NCBI RefSeq assembly: GCF_900112265.1
Contig: NZ_FOLO01000002.1
Location: 56,205-120,204, forward strand
Reading direction: 5' to 3'
Length of the DNA stretch: 64,000 nucleotides
Source: Pseudoalteromonas denitrificans DSM 6059
GTDB taxonomy: Bacteria; Pseudomonadota; Gammaproteobacteria; Enterobacterales; Alteromonadaceae
Of this stretch, positions 34,695-43,138 are shown one piece after another. The notes beneath the pieces are model-generated. The model did not search any database. It was not told the DNA's origin and saw only the letters and a program-made list of their open reading frames with translations. Positions within the stretch are counted from its first letter, which is position 1. Every line of letters starts with the position of its first letter. The translations under genes and the position numbers were made by a program.

Positions 34695-35780
34695 TTAATT
34701 TTGCAATTCGCTATTTTTTTTGCATTTTGCAACTCTTATTGGATATAAGTTAACTTCAGTTAAATGAATATCCGCTACCGTAGAATTAAAACTTCTCCAA
34801 GAGGGGGATAGCAAAAAGGCGACCATATGACATAAAAATGGCCTTAGGTTATTAATTGATTCATTAAATGAACTTGGTTGTGCTACAACAAAATTTCTAT
34901 AATATTCGGCATAACCTGTAAATATGCGTGATATGCATTGTAATAACGCAATTGGCTTGGTTTTTATGATTTCTCTGGCATGTCGTAGCATAATTTTTTG
35001 CATCTGATTTAAGCGTAATTTTATATTTGATGTTTCAGAACCTGTACGCATTAAGTAAGCTAAATCAATACTATGGGTAAAGCCTATAGGGCCTTGTAAT
35101 GAAACTTTTAACCAGTAATCCCAATCCTCAGCTGAAGATAAGGTTTCATCAAAATAAACTTCATGATTGAGTGCTGCTGTATTTATCATTACACCAGATG
35201 TGCCTATAATATTTTCTGAAAATATATCGGCAGTACAACTGTCTAATAATTTGTATTCATTGCAAAAATTATGATTTATATGTTTTTTAAATTTAGGCCA
35301 GTAAGAGAAGCAATCTCCTAAATAATCGTTGTCATTATTAAAGTGTAAATAATTACAAAAACTCATAACAGCGTTGGGCTCTTTACTATGAAATGCGAGT
35401 TGTCTTTTTAATTTACCTGTTAACCAGTAATCATCGGCATCTAAAAAGGCAATATACTTGCCTTTGGCATGTTTCAATCCTAAGTTGCGTGCTTTAGAAA
35501 CTCCCACCCCATTGAGTCTTATGGGTTTTATTCTTAAATCACATTGAGATATTAATAATAAATATTGCCAAGTTTTATCGCTAGAACCATCATCTAGAAT
35601 AATAATTTCCACAGATGAGACATTTTGTTTCTGGATACTTCGTATTGCTTTAGGTAAATATTCTAAACAATTAAAAGTTGGAATTATTATCGATGTATCA
35701 ACTTTTTCTACTTTTTCATGGTATGCAATGACCATTTGATTTGAAAATGCTTTTTGAATCAAAAATTGTATTTTTGTCAT
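34695..35780 (-). CDS. Glycosyltransferase family 2 (copy B)
   Basis: 361 aa from the ATG at 35780 (MTKIQFLIQK), with AGGAGA 7 nt upstream; 12 residues shorter than the longest frame. GT-A motifs: SIIIPTFNCLEYL, ILDDGSSDKTW, KARNLGLKHAKGKYIAFLDADDYW with an intact DADD. Paralogue of the GT2 at 22725-23645. It is transcribed divergently from GT4 copy B across a two-faced sigma-54 element. The last codons overlap an operator palindrome (34719-34733). Confidence 0.9.
   Translation of the reverse strand: MTKIQFLIQKAFSNQMVIAYHEKVEKVDTSIIIPTFNCLEYLPKAIRSIQKQNVSSVEIIILDDGSSDKTWQYLLLISQCDLRIKPIRLNGVGVSKARNLGLKHAKGKYIAFLDADDYWLTGKLKRQLAFHSKEPNAVMSFCNYLHFNNDNDYLGDCFSYWPKFKKHINHNFCNEYKLLDSCTADIFSENIIGTSGVMINTAALNHEVYFDETLSSAEDWDYWLKVSLQGPIGFTHSIDLAYLMRTGSETSNIKLRLNQMQKIMLRHAREIIKTKPIALLQCISRIFTGYAEYYRNFVVAQPSSFNESINNLRPFLCHMVAFLLSPSWRSFNSTVADIHLTEVNLYPIRVAKCKKNSELQN
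34719..34733. promoter_or_regulatory. Operator site 3, TTTGCA-TTT-TGCAAC, inside the 3' end of GT2 copy B
   Basis: One mismatch to the palindrome, with a further half-site TTTGCAATT at 34699. It is ~350 bp upstream of the 46-aa gene and ~640 bp upstream of the DUF4956 promoter, so its target is not obvious. Confidence 0.45.
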
Positions 35781-35864
35781 TAAGTTTCTCCTACTTAATT
35801 TAAATTTCAGTGGCATCTAAATTGCTAATTACTTTCAATCATGGGTTTAACATAAAGGTTTAAT

Positions 35865-35881
35865 AGGCATTTCACATGCCA
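35865..35881. promoter_or_regulatory. Two-faced sigma-54 promoter between GT2 and GT4 copy B
   Basis: GGCAT-N5-ATGCC reads as AGGCATTTCACATGCC on the plus strand and TGGCATGTGAAATGCC on the minus strand. Both show GG/GC at 12-bp spacing. The plus reading is 63 nt before the ATG at 35944; the minus reading is 85 nt before the ATG at 35780. Both -12 boxes are ATGCC rather than TTGCA. Confidence 0.6.
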
Positions 35882-35943
35882 CATTGAAACAAATTACAGA
35901 TGACTGAATTTGAAATTTAAAATGAATGAATAGGTCGATTATT

Positions 35944-37197
35944 ATGAATAAAATTGCATATGTATTATCTAGTTACCCTGTCCTATCAGAAACATTTGTT
36001 AGTACAGAAATGAGAGCAATGGAGGCGTGTGGGCATGAAGTTCAGCCTATTGCATTTAACCATTATGAAGGGGAGTTTCAGGAGCAAGACACTGACTTAA
36101 AGGACAGAACGCTCTTTTTAAGTGATTATAGTAAATCAATTGCATTAAAGGCTTTACCTGCAATAGGGATTGGTATTGGTAAAGCCATTAAATTTGCATT
36201 ATTACAAAAAGGTATTTCTTTTTACTCATTAGTGGGCAACGCCCTTAAACTAGCTTATTTGGCGAAAAGAACACATTGTACTCACTTTCATGCGCATTTT
36301 TGTCAAGGTGCTGCGGCTACTGCTATTGTTGCTGCTAGATTGTGTGGTGCAACAGTATCATTTGTAGGCCATGGTTATGATGTTTATGCAACACCCCAAG
36401 ATTTACCCTTAAAACTAGCATCTGTAGATTTTGCAATTGCGGTTTGTAAAGACATGGTTTCAGATTTCAAAGAGTTATCCCCTAAAGTAAATGTTTCTCT
36501 TGTTTATTGTGGTATTGAACCGAATCGTTTTAAGCCCACCCATATTCATAATAATAGGCATGAGTTTGTTTTAAATTTAATCGAGTTTAAGGAATTTAAG
36601 GCGTTTCAGAAAAAATTTGGGAAAAAAGATAAAAAAGGGAAGTTACTTTTTATAGGCCGTTTATGTGAAACCAAAGGTTTGTTTACTTTATTAGCTGCGT
36701 TAAGACTTATACCTAAAGAGCATCGTCCGCAATTAGATTTAGTGGGAGATGGGGTGTTACGAGAGCAGCTCATTGAATATGTAAAAAAGAATAAGTTATC
36801 GCAATTTGTCAATTTCTTAGGCGCTAAACAATCATCATGGTTTATAGAGTCGAGTAAAAATTATGATGCTATGGTTGCCCCTTTTGAACTTGCGAGTAAT
36901 GGTGATAGAGATACAGGACCCGTTGTTGTCAAAGAGGCTATGGCTTTAAAGTTACCTGTGATCACAACTTATTTTATGGGGTGTAATGAATTTCTAACAC
37001 GCTCGACTGGGTTACGTGTTCCGCCTAAAGATCCCATTAAATTAGCAAGTATGATCAAGCAATTTTATCGTATGCCTGTATTTGATGTTTTGTGTATGAA
37101 AAATAATGCCTATAAACGTGTTTGTGATTTATACACAGCACAAAAGCAAGCTAGAAAGCTATCAAGTTTAATTGAAAATACAGCCAATCATTTTTAA
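35944..37197 (+). CDS. Glycosyltransferase family 4 (copy B)
   Basis: 417 aa from the ATG at 35944 (MNKIAYVLSSYPVLSE), with AGG 9 nt upstream. GT-B fold, paralogue of copy A at 23877. The donor domain shows LLFIGRLCETKGL, LVGDGVLREQL and VVKEAMALKLPVITTYFMGCNE. Compared with copy A it carries an insertion of about 35 residues, very rich in Lys and Phe (EFKEFKAFQKKFGKKDKKGK), between the two lobes, which may tether the enzyme to the membrane. Confidence 0.92.
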   Translation: MNKIAYVLSSYPVLSETFVSTEMRAMEACGHEVQPIAFNHYEGEFQEQDTDLKDRTLFLSDYSKSIALKALPAIGIGIGKAIKFALLQKGISFYSLVGNALKLAYLAKRTHCTHFHAHFCQGAAATAIVAARLCGATVSFVGHGYDVYATPQDLPLKLASVDFAIAVCKDMVSDFKELSPKVNVSLVYCGIEPNRFKPTHIHNNRHEFVLNLIEFKEFKAFQKKFGKKDKKGKLLFIGRLCETKGLFTLLAALRLIPKEHRPQLDLVGDGVLREQLIEYVKKNKLSQFVNFLGAKQSSWFIESSKNYDAMVAPFELASNGDRDTGPVVVKEAMALKLPVITTYFMGCNEFLTRSTGLRVPPKDPIKLASMIKQFYRMPVFDVLCMKNNAYKRVCDLYTAQKQARKLSSLIENTANHF

Positions 37198-37240
37198 AGT
37201 CACTTGAGAGTTTGCAATTTGAAAAAAGATGGTAATTTGA

Positions 37241-37255
37241 TTAGCAATTTGCAAA
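37241..37255. promoter_or_regulatory. Operator site 4, TTAGCA-ATT-TGCAAA
   Basis: One mismatch. A half-site TTTGCAATTTG at 37211 lies exactly 30 bp upstream. Centre 50 bp upstream of the -24 element at 37298. Confidence 0.68.
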
Positions 37256-37296
37256 GCATACTATGTCGTTTATAAGGAGTGTAAGAGGTAAGCGCT

Positions 37297-37312
37297 TGGC
37301 ATGTTTATTGAA
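37297..37312 (+). promoter_or_regulatory. Probable sigma-54 promoter of the wzx-wzy operon
   Basis: TGGCATGTTTATTGAA: -24 at consensus, -12 reads TTGA instead of TTGC. It overlaps an upstream ATG (37301), which argues that this ATG is not the start of the flippase gene. Confidence 0.55.
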
Positions 37313-37345
37313 AAGCATACAAAGCGAGTGATTAAGGGGAAACGT

Positions 37346-38785
37346 ATGATCAAAGGCATAAAAATTCATCAAGCGATTTACTATGGACTTGGTATTTTAT
37401 TAATGAAATCGGTGTCTTTAATAATGCTACCTATCGTTACTTTTTATCTATCTCCTGCTCAATATGGTGCCTTAGAGCTAATGTTGAGTTTTTCTAATTT
37501 TGCAACGCTAATAGTAGGTTTTGGTTTAGTTGATGGTCTGTATCGGTTTGTGGGTATGAATGAGGATCCCCTAGATGAAAATATGATCATTGCCAATTTT
37601 ATCACATTAGCTTTGATTATTGGTTTAGTTAGCCTCGCGATTGGCATGAGTTTAGCGCCCTTTATTGTCATGTTTTTAACCGCTGGTATTACTTTATTTG
37701 ATATGCAGCTATTAGTTATTATGTTTTCATTTGAAGGTTGTATTGCGATTCCGTTAGCCTGGTTAAGAATGAGAGAGCAAGCATCAAGCTTTTTTTTGCT
37801 TACAACAAGTAAAGTGATAATTCAGGCGTGCATATCTTGGTTTTTATTACGCCAAGGCCTTGGGATTTCGGCAATCCTTTGGGGTGGATTAATTTCAATT
37901 TTATTATTGGCAGTGACTTTATTGTTTATGCAGATAAGAGAAACCGGTCTTAACTTAAATTTTAAATTAGTGCCTCAGATTTTATCTTATGGTTACCCGC
38001 TTGTTTTGAGTAGTTTAGCTGCTTTTGCCTTGAATGGTGCTGATTGGTGGATGGTCGCTGCTGTATCTTCTGAGCATGAATTAGGTTTATATTCATTAGC
38101 AAAAAAACTCGCTACGATTAGCATTATTTTAATACAGCCTTTTTGCATGTGGTGGTTTGCTCGGCGGTTTGAAGAATTAAAAAAAGCAAACGGATTAGAA
38201 GTTGTCGCAAATAAAACCTCTTTAGGGCTGGCATTAGTCTTGTGTTTTGCAACGCTTATTTGTTTAAGTTCACCTATCGCCATTAATTATTTTATCGACT
38301 CTAATTATCAAAATGCCATCATTTATATTCCTTGGTTACTGACTTTCTTTGTTATAAAACAAGCAGCCGAACTGATAAATATGGGCTGTTATATTAAAAA
38401 ATCGACTAAAAATGTGATGTATATTGATTTTGCCACTGCGATCATAGCCGTTATGTTATGTTATTTATTAAGTGAATATTTTCAAGTGTTTGGTGTGATA
38501 CTTTCACTCATCTTGGCGCAAACCTTCCGGGTGGTGACTTTTTTTATTATTAGCCAGCGTACATTAGAATTGAAGTATGACTGGAATAAGCTACTGCTGT
38601 TATCGATAATTTGTGTTTTATTTTTAATCATAATACCTAACGTGATTAATCTTTATCTGCAATTACTTTTAATAATTGTAGCCTTGTTAGTTATGAGTGC
38701 TTTCTTATATTTAAGTGGCTTATTTACTGCAAAAGAAAGCATCAGTAAAAATAAGTTATTAATGAAACTATCTTTAAGAGCTTAA
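37346..38785 (+). CDS. Wzx-type polysaccharide flippase (MOP/MATE superfamily)
   Basis: 479 aa from the ATG at 37346 (MIKGIKIHQA), with AAGGGG 6 nt upstream; the in-frame ATG at 37301 lies within the promoter. About 12-14 hydrophobic helices, with the typical N-terminal 'MLPIVTFYLSPAQYGALELMLSF' and mid-protein 'GYPLVLSSLAAFALNGADWWMVA'. It flips the undecaprenyl-linked repeat unit across the inner membrane. The polymerase gene begins 4 nt after its stop. Confidence 0.92.
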   Translation: MIKGIKIHQAIYYGLGILLMKSVSLIMLPIVTFYLSPAQYGALELMLSFSNFATLIVGFGLVDGLYRFVGMNEDPLDENMIIANFITLALIIGLVSLAIGMSLAPFIVMFLTAGITLFDMQLLVIMFSFEGCIAIPLAWLRMREQASSFFLLTTSKVIIQACISWFLLRQGLGISAILWGGLISILLLAVTLLFMQIRETGLNLNFKLVPQILSYGYPLVLSSLAAFALNGADWWMVAAVSSEHELGLYSLAKKLATISIILIQPFCMWWFARRFEELKKANGLEVVANKTSLGLALVLCFATLICLSSPIAINYFIDSNYQNAIIYIPWLLTFFVIKQAAELINMGCYIKKSTKNVMYIDFATAIIAVMLCYLLSEYFQVFGVILSLILAQTFRVVTFFIISQRTLELKYDWNKLLLLSIICVLFLIIIPNVINLYLQLLLIIVALLVMSAFLYLSGLFTAKESISKNKLLMKLSLRA

Positions 38786-38789
38786 TATT

Positions 38790-40190
38790 ATGCAATTACT
38801 TATATTTTGCGGGTACTCAATATTAGTGGGTGTGATTTGGTATGTTATGCCTTCCCCTATCTTAGTGATAGCGGCATTTCTAGCGCCTGCAATTGTGGTT
38901 AAACTGACAAAAATTCCCTATATCATCTGTTTAGGGTTTATCATTTTTTCTTTTTTTAGAATTCATGAGGCTTTTCCATTTTTAAGTCCATTGCATATCC
39001 CTCAGTTATTAGCTTTGGCAACTTTAGGTGTACTTGTCTGGCACTTGTTTGTTTCAAAGGAAATTAATTGTTATTGGACCCCTCAATTAAGTTGGTTTGT
39101 TGCATTTTTTGCTTTAGTTGTTGTGGGGGTAATATTTGCGAGTAACTCAGGAAAAGCGATTGGTTACTTTAATTCTACCTATATTAAAATTGCTATCTTG
39201 GTATTTGCCATTGTTTGGCTGAGTAAGTCTCCGAGTGATTTTTTGTTAGCTAGCCGGTTATTTTTATTATCAGGCGTTGTGATCGCTTGTGTTGCGCTGT
39301 CAAATAAAATGAATGGTATCGGGCTTGTTGAAGGTACTCGCGTCACTATAGGCCGAGATATAGGTTCAATTTTAGGGGATCCAAATGATTTATCGTTAGT
39401 TTTACTATTCCCTTGTGGTTTTGGGTTAAGTTTATTTTTTTCTACTGGTCTATCTAAGTGTGAGCGTTATTTAGCTGGGTTGAGTTACTTTTTGCTCGTT
39501 AGTGCGATTATTGCAACGCAAAGTCGAGGTGGTTTATTAGGTATTATGGTTATTTCGGGATATTTTGCTTGGATTAAAGTGAAATCAAAAATGTTATTAA
39601 TAAGCGGCGCGGCAGTTTTACTTCCGATACTACTTGTTTTAGCGGGTATTTCTGATCGTTCCTCAGGTGGAGCAGCTGAAGAGGGAATTGATGAGTCTGC
39701 TATGGGCAGAATATATGCTTGGGGAGCGGCTTATAAAATGGCTTTGTCTAATCCATTAACTGGAGTTGGGATAAATAATTTTTTAGTTAATTATTATTAT
39801 TATAGTGCCCATTGGGATGGTTTAAATCATGCGGTTCATAGTACTTGGTTTGGTATTCTAGCTGAGACTGGCTTTTTAGGGTTAACGGTATTTTTGTGTT
39901 TATTAGCGAGTTTATTGAGAAAGTTAAAAACAGCACAACGGCAAATATCTTTACTCATTTTGATGGTAGAAAATAATAGCTGTTTATTATCACGTAATAA
40001 GTTGATAACCATTCAATATTATTCCTTTGCATTATTTGCTGGTTTTTTAAGTTTTATGGTATCTGGTACTTTTTTAACTCAAGGGTTTACTTGGCCTTTT
40101 TACATTTTAATGGCACTGACTATTTCATTATGCAATTATATTGAGCATCAGTATATTGCACACAATACGCAAGTTATTACTCAAGAATAA
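38790..40190 (+). CDS. O-antigen ligase/polymerase-family protein (Wzy-like)
   Basis: 466 aa, about ten to twelve hydrophobic helices. The large periplasmic loop and following helix carry 'GRIYAWGAAYKMALSNPLTGVGINNFLVNYYYY' and 'HAVHSTWFGILAETGFLGL', the pattern of the Wzy_C/WaaL domain (GxGxxNF, H-S-W). It most likely polymerises repeat units in the periplasm. Coupled to the flippase gene. Confidence 0.9.
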   Translation: MQLLIFCGYSILVGVIWYVMPSPILVIAAFLAPAIVVKLTKIPYIICLGFIIFSFFRIHEAFPFLSPLHIPQLLALATLGVLVWHLFVSKEINCYWTPQLSWFVAFFALVVVGVIFASNSGKAIGYFNSTYIKIAILVFAIVWLSKSPSDFLLASRLFLLSGVVIACVALSNKMNGIGLVEGTRVTIGRDIGSILGDPNDLSLVLLFPCGFGLSLFFSTGLSKCERYLAGLSYFLLVSAIIATQSRGGLLGIMVISGYFAWIKVKSKMLLISGAAVLLPILLVLAGISDRSSGGAAEEGIDESAMGRIYAWGAAYKMALSNPLTGVGINNFLVNYYYYSAHWDGLNHAVHSTWFGILAETGFLGLTVFLCLLASLLRKLKTAQRQISLLILMVENNSCLLSRNKLITIQYYSFALFAGFLSFMVSGTFLTQGFTWPFYILMALTISLCNYIEHQYIAHNTQVITQE

Positions 40191-40348
40191 TTATTTATCT
40201 TCAATCATTTTACTACTACCAGTTTCATCCCATAGTTTCATTTATCGCTCAAATTATCTTAGTTTATCTGTAAATTGAGTTGTTTCTTTCTCATATCTAC
40301 ACCTTCGTTTTATTAAATTAGCCCCCGTTTTTTGTGAAATGTCACTTC

Positions 40349-40364
40349 TGGCAAAATAATTGCG
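40349..40364 (+). promoter_or_regulatory. Sigma-54 promoter of the GumC/Wzz-GT4-GT2 fusion operon
   Basis: TGGCAAAATAATTGCG: consensus TGGC and TTGC, spacing 12. Predicted leader of ~95 nt contains a 9-bp hairpin and operator site 5. Confidence 0.8.
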
Positions 40365-40381
40365 TTGTATATAGATATTAA

Positions 40382-40412
40382 AGCAAAAAGACGTTGTAAG
40401 TTGCTTTTTGCT
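40382..40412 (+). repeat. Leader hairpin, AGCAAAAAG-N13-CTTTTTGCT
   Basis: Perfect 9-bp inverted repeat beginning a few nt after the expected transcription start. No T tract follows, so it is probably not a terminator. Confidence 0.5.
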
Positions 40413-40441
40413 AATAGGATTTACAGTAGGGGGCGGTTTGC

Positions 40442-40456
40442 GTTGCAAATTGCAAA
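40442..40456. promoter_or_regulatory. Operator site 5, GTTGCA-AAT-TGCAAA, next to the ribosome site
   Basis: One mismatch to the palindrome, placed ~100 bp downstream of the -24 box and only 3 bp before the AGGAGA of the gene. The downstream position is unlike the other copies. Confidence 0.6.
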
Positions 40457-40469
40457 ATAGGAGAAATTG

Positions 40470-41963
40470 ATGTTAATTCGAGACCAGATCAAGAGAATCG
40501 CTTATCTCTCGTTATATGCAGCCTATATGAGAGCTAAAATGATGCTAATACCTCTTATATTAGTGCCAATCCTAGTCCTGGTCATCTCTTCTACGGCTAA
40601 AAAACAATATATAAATCATGCAACAATTTTGATTGAAGAATCAGCCTTATTAAACCCTTTTTTAGATGATTTATCTTTTTCATTTGAGCTTAAAGATCGT
40701 ATGGATGCATTACGTACTTTGGTTATCAGCCGTAAGGTTTTAGCTGCAGTGGCCATAGAGGTTAATCTTGTGCCAAAAAATGCAACGGATTTAGAAATAG
40801 ATAAAATGCAAAAAAAATTAGCGAATGCACTGTCATTATCTTTGGTAGGTGATGAGTTGGTTCGTATACATTTTAGATGGACTAATAGAGAGCAAATGAA
40901 ACCTGTGTTAGAAGCTGTGATTGAGAAATTTATAGAAAGACTACTTGCACCCACGAAGACATCGTTAGATACCTCAGAGCAATTCTTTTCACAGCAACTA
41001 GATGTATTAAGAACTGAACTAGAAAAGTCAGAAGATTTACTGGCTCACTTTAAATCAAATAATAGTGATTCTTTGCCTGAGTTGTTCACTTCTAATCGTG
41101 GTGCTTTAGAGAGTTTAGAGATACAAAAACAACAAAAGTCAGTAGAGCTTAGTGGTGCAAAAGCCAGGCTTGATGCCTTATCTAATAAATTAGGCAAGGC
41201 AAATCCAATACTCGGTATTTTAGAAAATAAAATAATTATTACAGAGTCTGAAGTGTCTTTATTACGCACGCGATATACAGATAAGCATAGTCAAGTACAG
41301 GCAAAATTACGCACGTTAGTTAACTTAAAAATGCGTCAATCAGAGTTAATGGCTCAAAATATGCAATTAGATACTAGTGATATGGACAAGTTATGGCAAA
41401 TGGCTAATACCTTGCCTGCTAAGGATGGTAATACAGAAAATAATTTACTAGTTACGCAACTAGTAGCCTTACAGGAAGCTAAAAATAATGTGATGCAAAT
41501 TGAGCAAGAATTTAAAATGTTATTGGCACAAATTAAGGATTTGTCTGAGCGATTATCAAGTACTTCAGGTGTTGAGAAAGAACTTAAAAAATTAGAAAGA
41601 GACCATGAGGTCAAGCAGTTACTTTATAGAGAAATGTTAAGCCGTTACGAAATGGCAAAAATTACAGGCAAGTTAGTTCGTTATGAAGGCCCAGATAAGG
41701 TTAAAACGATAGAAAGAGCTTTTAGTCCTACCAGTGCGATAAATACACCTTTGATTGTAATTTTATTTATTGGTATAAGCTTAGGTGTTTTAGCTGGTGG
41801 TGCAGCAGTCTTTTTAAGCTTTTTATGTGACAGTAGTATTCAAGATATCGATAGCATTGAAAAAACAACAGGGCTTAAGGTGGTTTCAGTTATCCCTATT
41901 ATTGATGATAAATCAATAGCTGAGTCAAAACAGATTGCAATTGAAGGCGAACCACTTACTTAA
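40470..41963 (+). CDS. GumC/Wzz-type polysaccharide co-polymerase without kinase domain
   Basis: 497 aa from the ATG at 40470 (MLIRDQIKRIAYL), with AGGAGA 5 nt upstream; the preceding TTG is not needed. TM1 is at ~24-42 and TM2 at ~430-452. Between them are a Wzz-type alpha/beta base (residues 45-150) and a long coiled-coil (~160-400). The cytoplasmic tail is short (~45 residues) with no Walker motifs, so any kinase is separate (see 48587). It controls chain length and links synthesis to export. Confidence 0.9.
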   Translation: MLIRDQIKRIAYLSLYAAYMRAKMMLIPLILVPILVLVISSTAKKQYINHATILIEESALLNPFLDDLSFSFELKDRMDALRTLVISRKVLAAVAIEVNLVPKNATDLEIDKMQKKLANALSLSLVGDELVRIHFRWTNREQMKPVLEAVIEKFIERLLAPTKTSLDTSEQFFSQQLDVLRTELEKSEDLLAHFKSNNSDSLPELFTSNRGALESLEIQKQQKSVELSGAKARLDALSNKLGKANPILGILENKIIITESEVSLLRTRYTDKHSQVQAKLRTLVNLKMRQSELMAQNMQLDTSDMDKLWQMANTLPAKDGNTENNLLVTQLVALQEAKNNVMQIEQEFKMLLAQIKDLSERLSSTSGVEKELKKLERDHEVKQLLYREMLSRYEMAKITGKLVRYEGPDKVKTIERAFSPTSAINTPLIVILFIGISLGVLAGGAAVFLSFLCDSSIQDIDSIEKTTGLKVVSVIPIIDDKSIAESKQIAIEGEPLT

Positions 41964-42049
41964 GTGAGAAGAGATTTTTAAAGTTTAAGTTGGACATATG
42001 TTAAATGGATTGATTTTAAATGACTAAATAATTTAAAAGCGAGGTAATT

Positions 42050-43126
42050 ATGGTGAATGTAATGCAATTAGTGCAGCACTTTAAAATTGGTGGTTTAGAA
42101 AAAATGGTATTTGAGCTCAGTAGCAAAAGTAATCATAGTCAAACAACCCATGTTGTTTCACTGGAGGGGGATTGTGATGATGTACTTAAGCAATGGCCAC
42201 AACTGAAATTACTCTCTCATGTCGATTGTTTAGATAAACAACCTGGAATTAGTTTTAAAATTGTAGATCAGTTAGTTGCGCTTATAGATGAGCATCAAAT
42301 TGATATTATTCATAGCCATCATATTGGTCCTATGTTGTATGGTGCATGCGCAATAAAAAAAAGAAGGCATGTAAAACATATCACGACAGTACATGACGCT
42401 TGGTATTTAAATGGATGGCGTTACCGCTTATTAACACGATTACTTTATAAATTGACGCCTATCACTGTTGTTGCTGATGCTGTGGCTGTGGCTGATGAAG
42501 TGTATAAAAAAGTAGATTTCAAAGCACAGGAAATTGTTATAAATGGTATAGATAGTGTTGAATTTAGCCCTATTAACATGCAATTTGCGCGCTATCAGCT
42601 TAATTTACCTAGGACTGCAAAACTGATTGGTTGCGCTGCAAGGATTGAGGAAGGAAAAGGACACTGTAAATTGCTTGAACAGCTTATTAATCTACCTGAT
42701 GATTTTCATTTAGTATTTGCAGGCAGTGGCTCTAAATTAAAAGAGTATCAGAGCTTAGCAAAACAACTCGGGATTGAAAAACGTGTGCACTGGTTGGGTA
42801 ATGTGCAGCAAATGACAACTTTTTATTCATGCTTAGATCTTTTTTGTTTGTTCTCTCAAAGAGAAGGGTTACCACTGAGCATCTTAGAGGCGATGTCATG
42901 TAATAAACCTGTAGTAGCAAGCAATGTAGGGGGAGTGAGTGAAGTTGTTACTAAAGGTCTAGGTATTTTATTAGAATTTAATCAATCGCAATTATTGCCA
43001 CAAGCAATATTAGATGCATTAAACCTAAAAAAAGAGAATGCAATAAGGGAAGCTGCAATCAAACAAGGGTGTTCGCGTATTATGGCCGCACAATATGATG
43101 CGTTATATGATTCTGTATTAGTCTAA
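42050..43126 (+). CDS. Glycosyltransferase family 4
   Basis: 358 aa, GT-B fold. The N-terminal 'MQLVQHFKIGGLEKMVFELS' and DIIHSHHIGPMLYG belong to the acceptor lobe; LIGCAARIEEGKGH, FAGSGSKLKEY and the ExxxxE motif REGLPLSILEAMSCNKPVVASNVGGVSEVV to the donor lobe. GAGG is 6 nt before the ATG. It lies between the co-polymerase and the GT2 fusion gene in one operon. It is not a close relative of copies A and B. Confidence 0.93.
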   Translation: MVNVMQLVQHFKIGGLEKMVFELSSKSNHSQTTHVVSLEGDCDDVLKQWPQLKLLSHVDCLDKQPGISFKIVDQLVALIDEHQIDIIHSHHIGPMLYGACAIKKRRHVKHITTVHDAWYLNGWRYRLLTRLLYKLTPITVVADAVAVADEVYKKVDFKAQEIVINGIDSVEFSPINMQFARYQLNLPRTAKLIGCAARIEEGKGHCKLLEQLINLPDDFHLVFAGSGSKLKEYQSLAKQLGIEKRVHWLGNVQQMTTFYSCLDLFCLFSQREGLPLSILEAMSCNKPVVASNVGGVSEVVTKGLGILLEFNQSQLLPQAILDALNLKKENAIREAAIKQGCSRIMAAQYDALYDSVLV

Positions 43127-43138
43127 AGGGGCGGCATT

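Noticed and set aside
40467..40472. Alternative non-ATG starts (TTG) for 40467, 48572, 49285 and 49820
   Set aside because: In each case an in-frame ATG a few codons later has a well-spaced Shine-Dalgarno. The TTG at 55549 was kept because no such ATG exists there.
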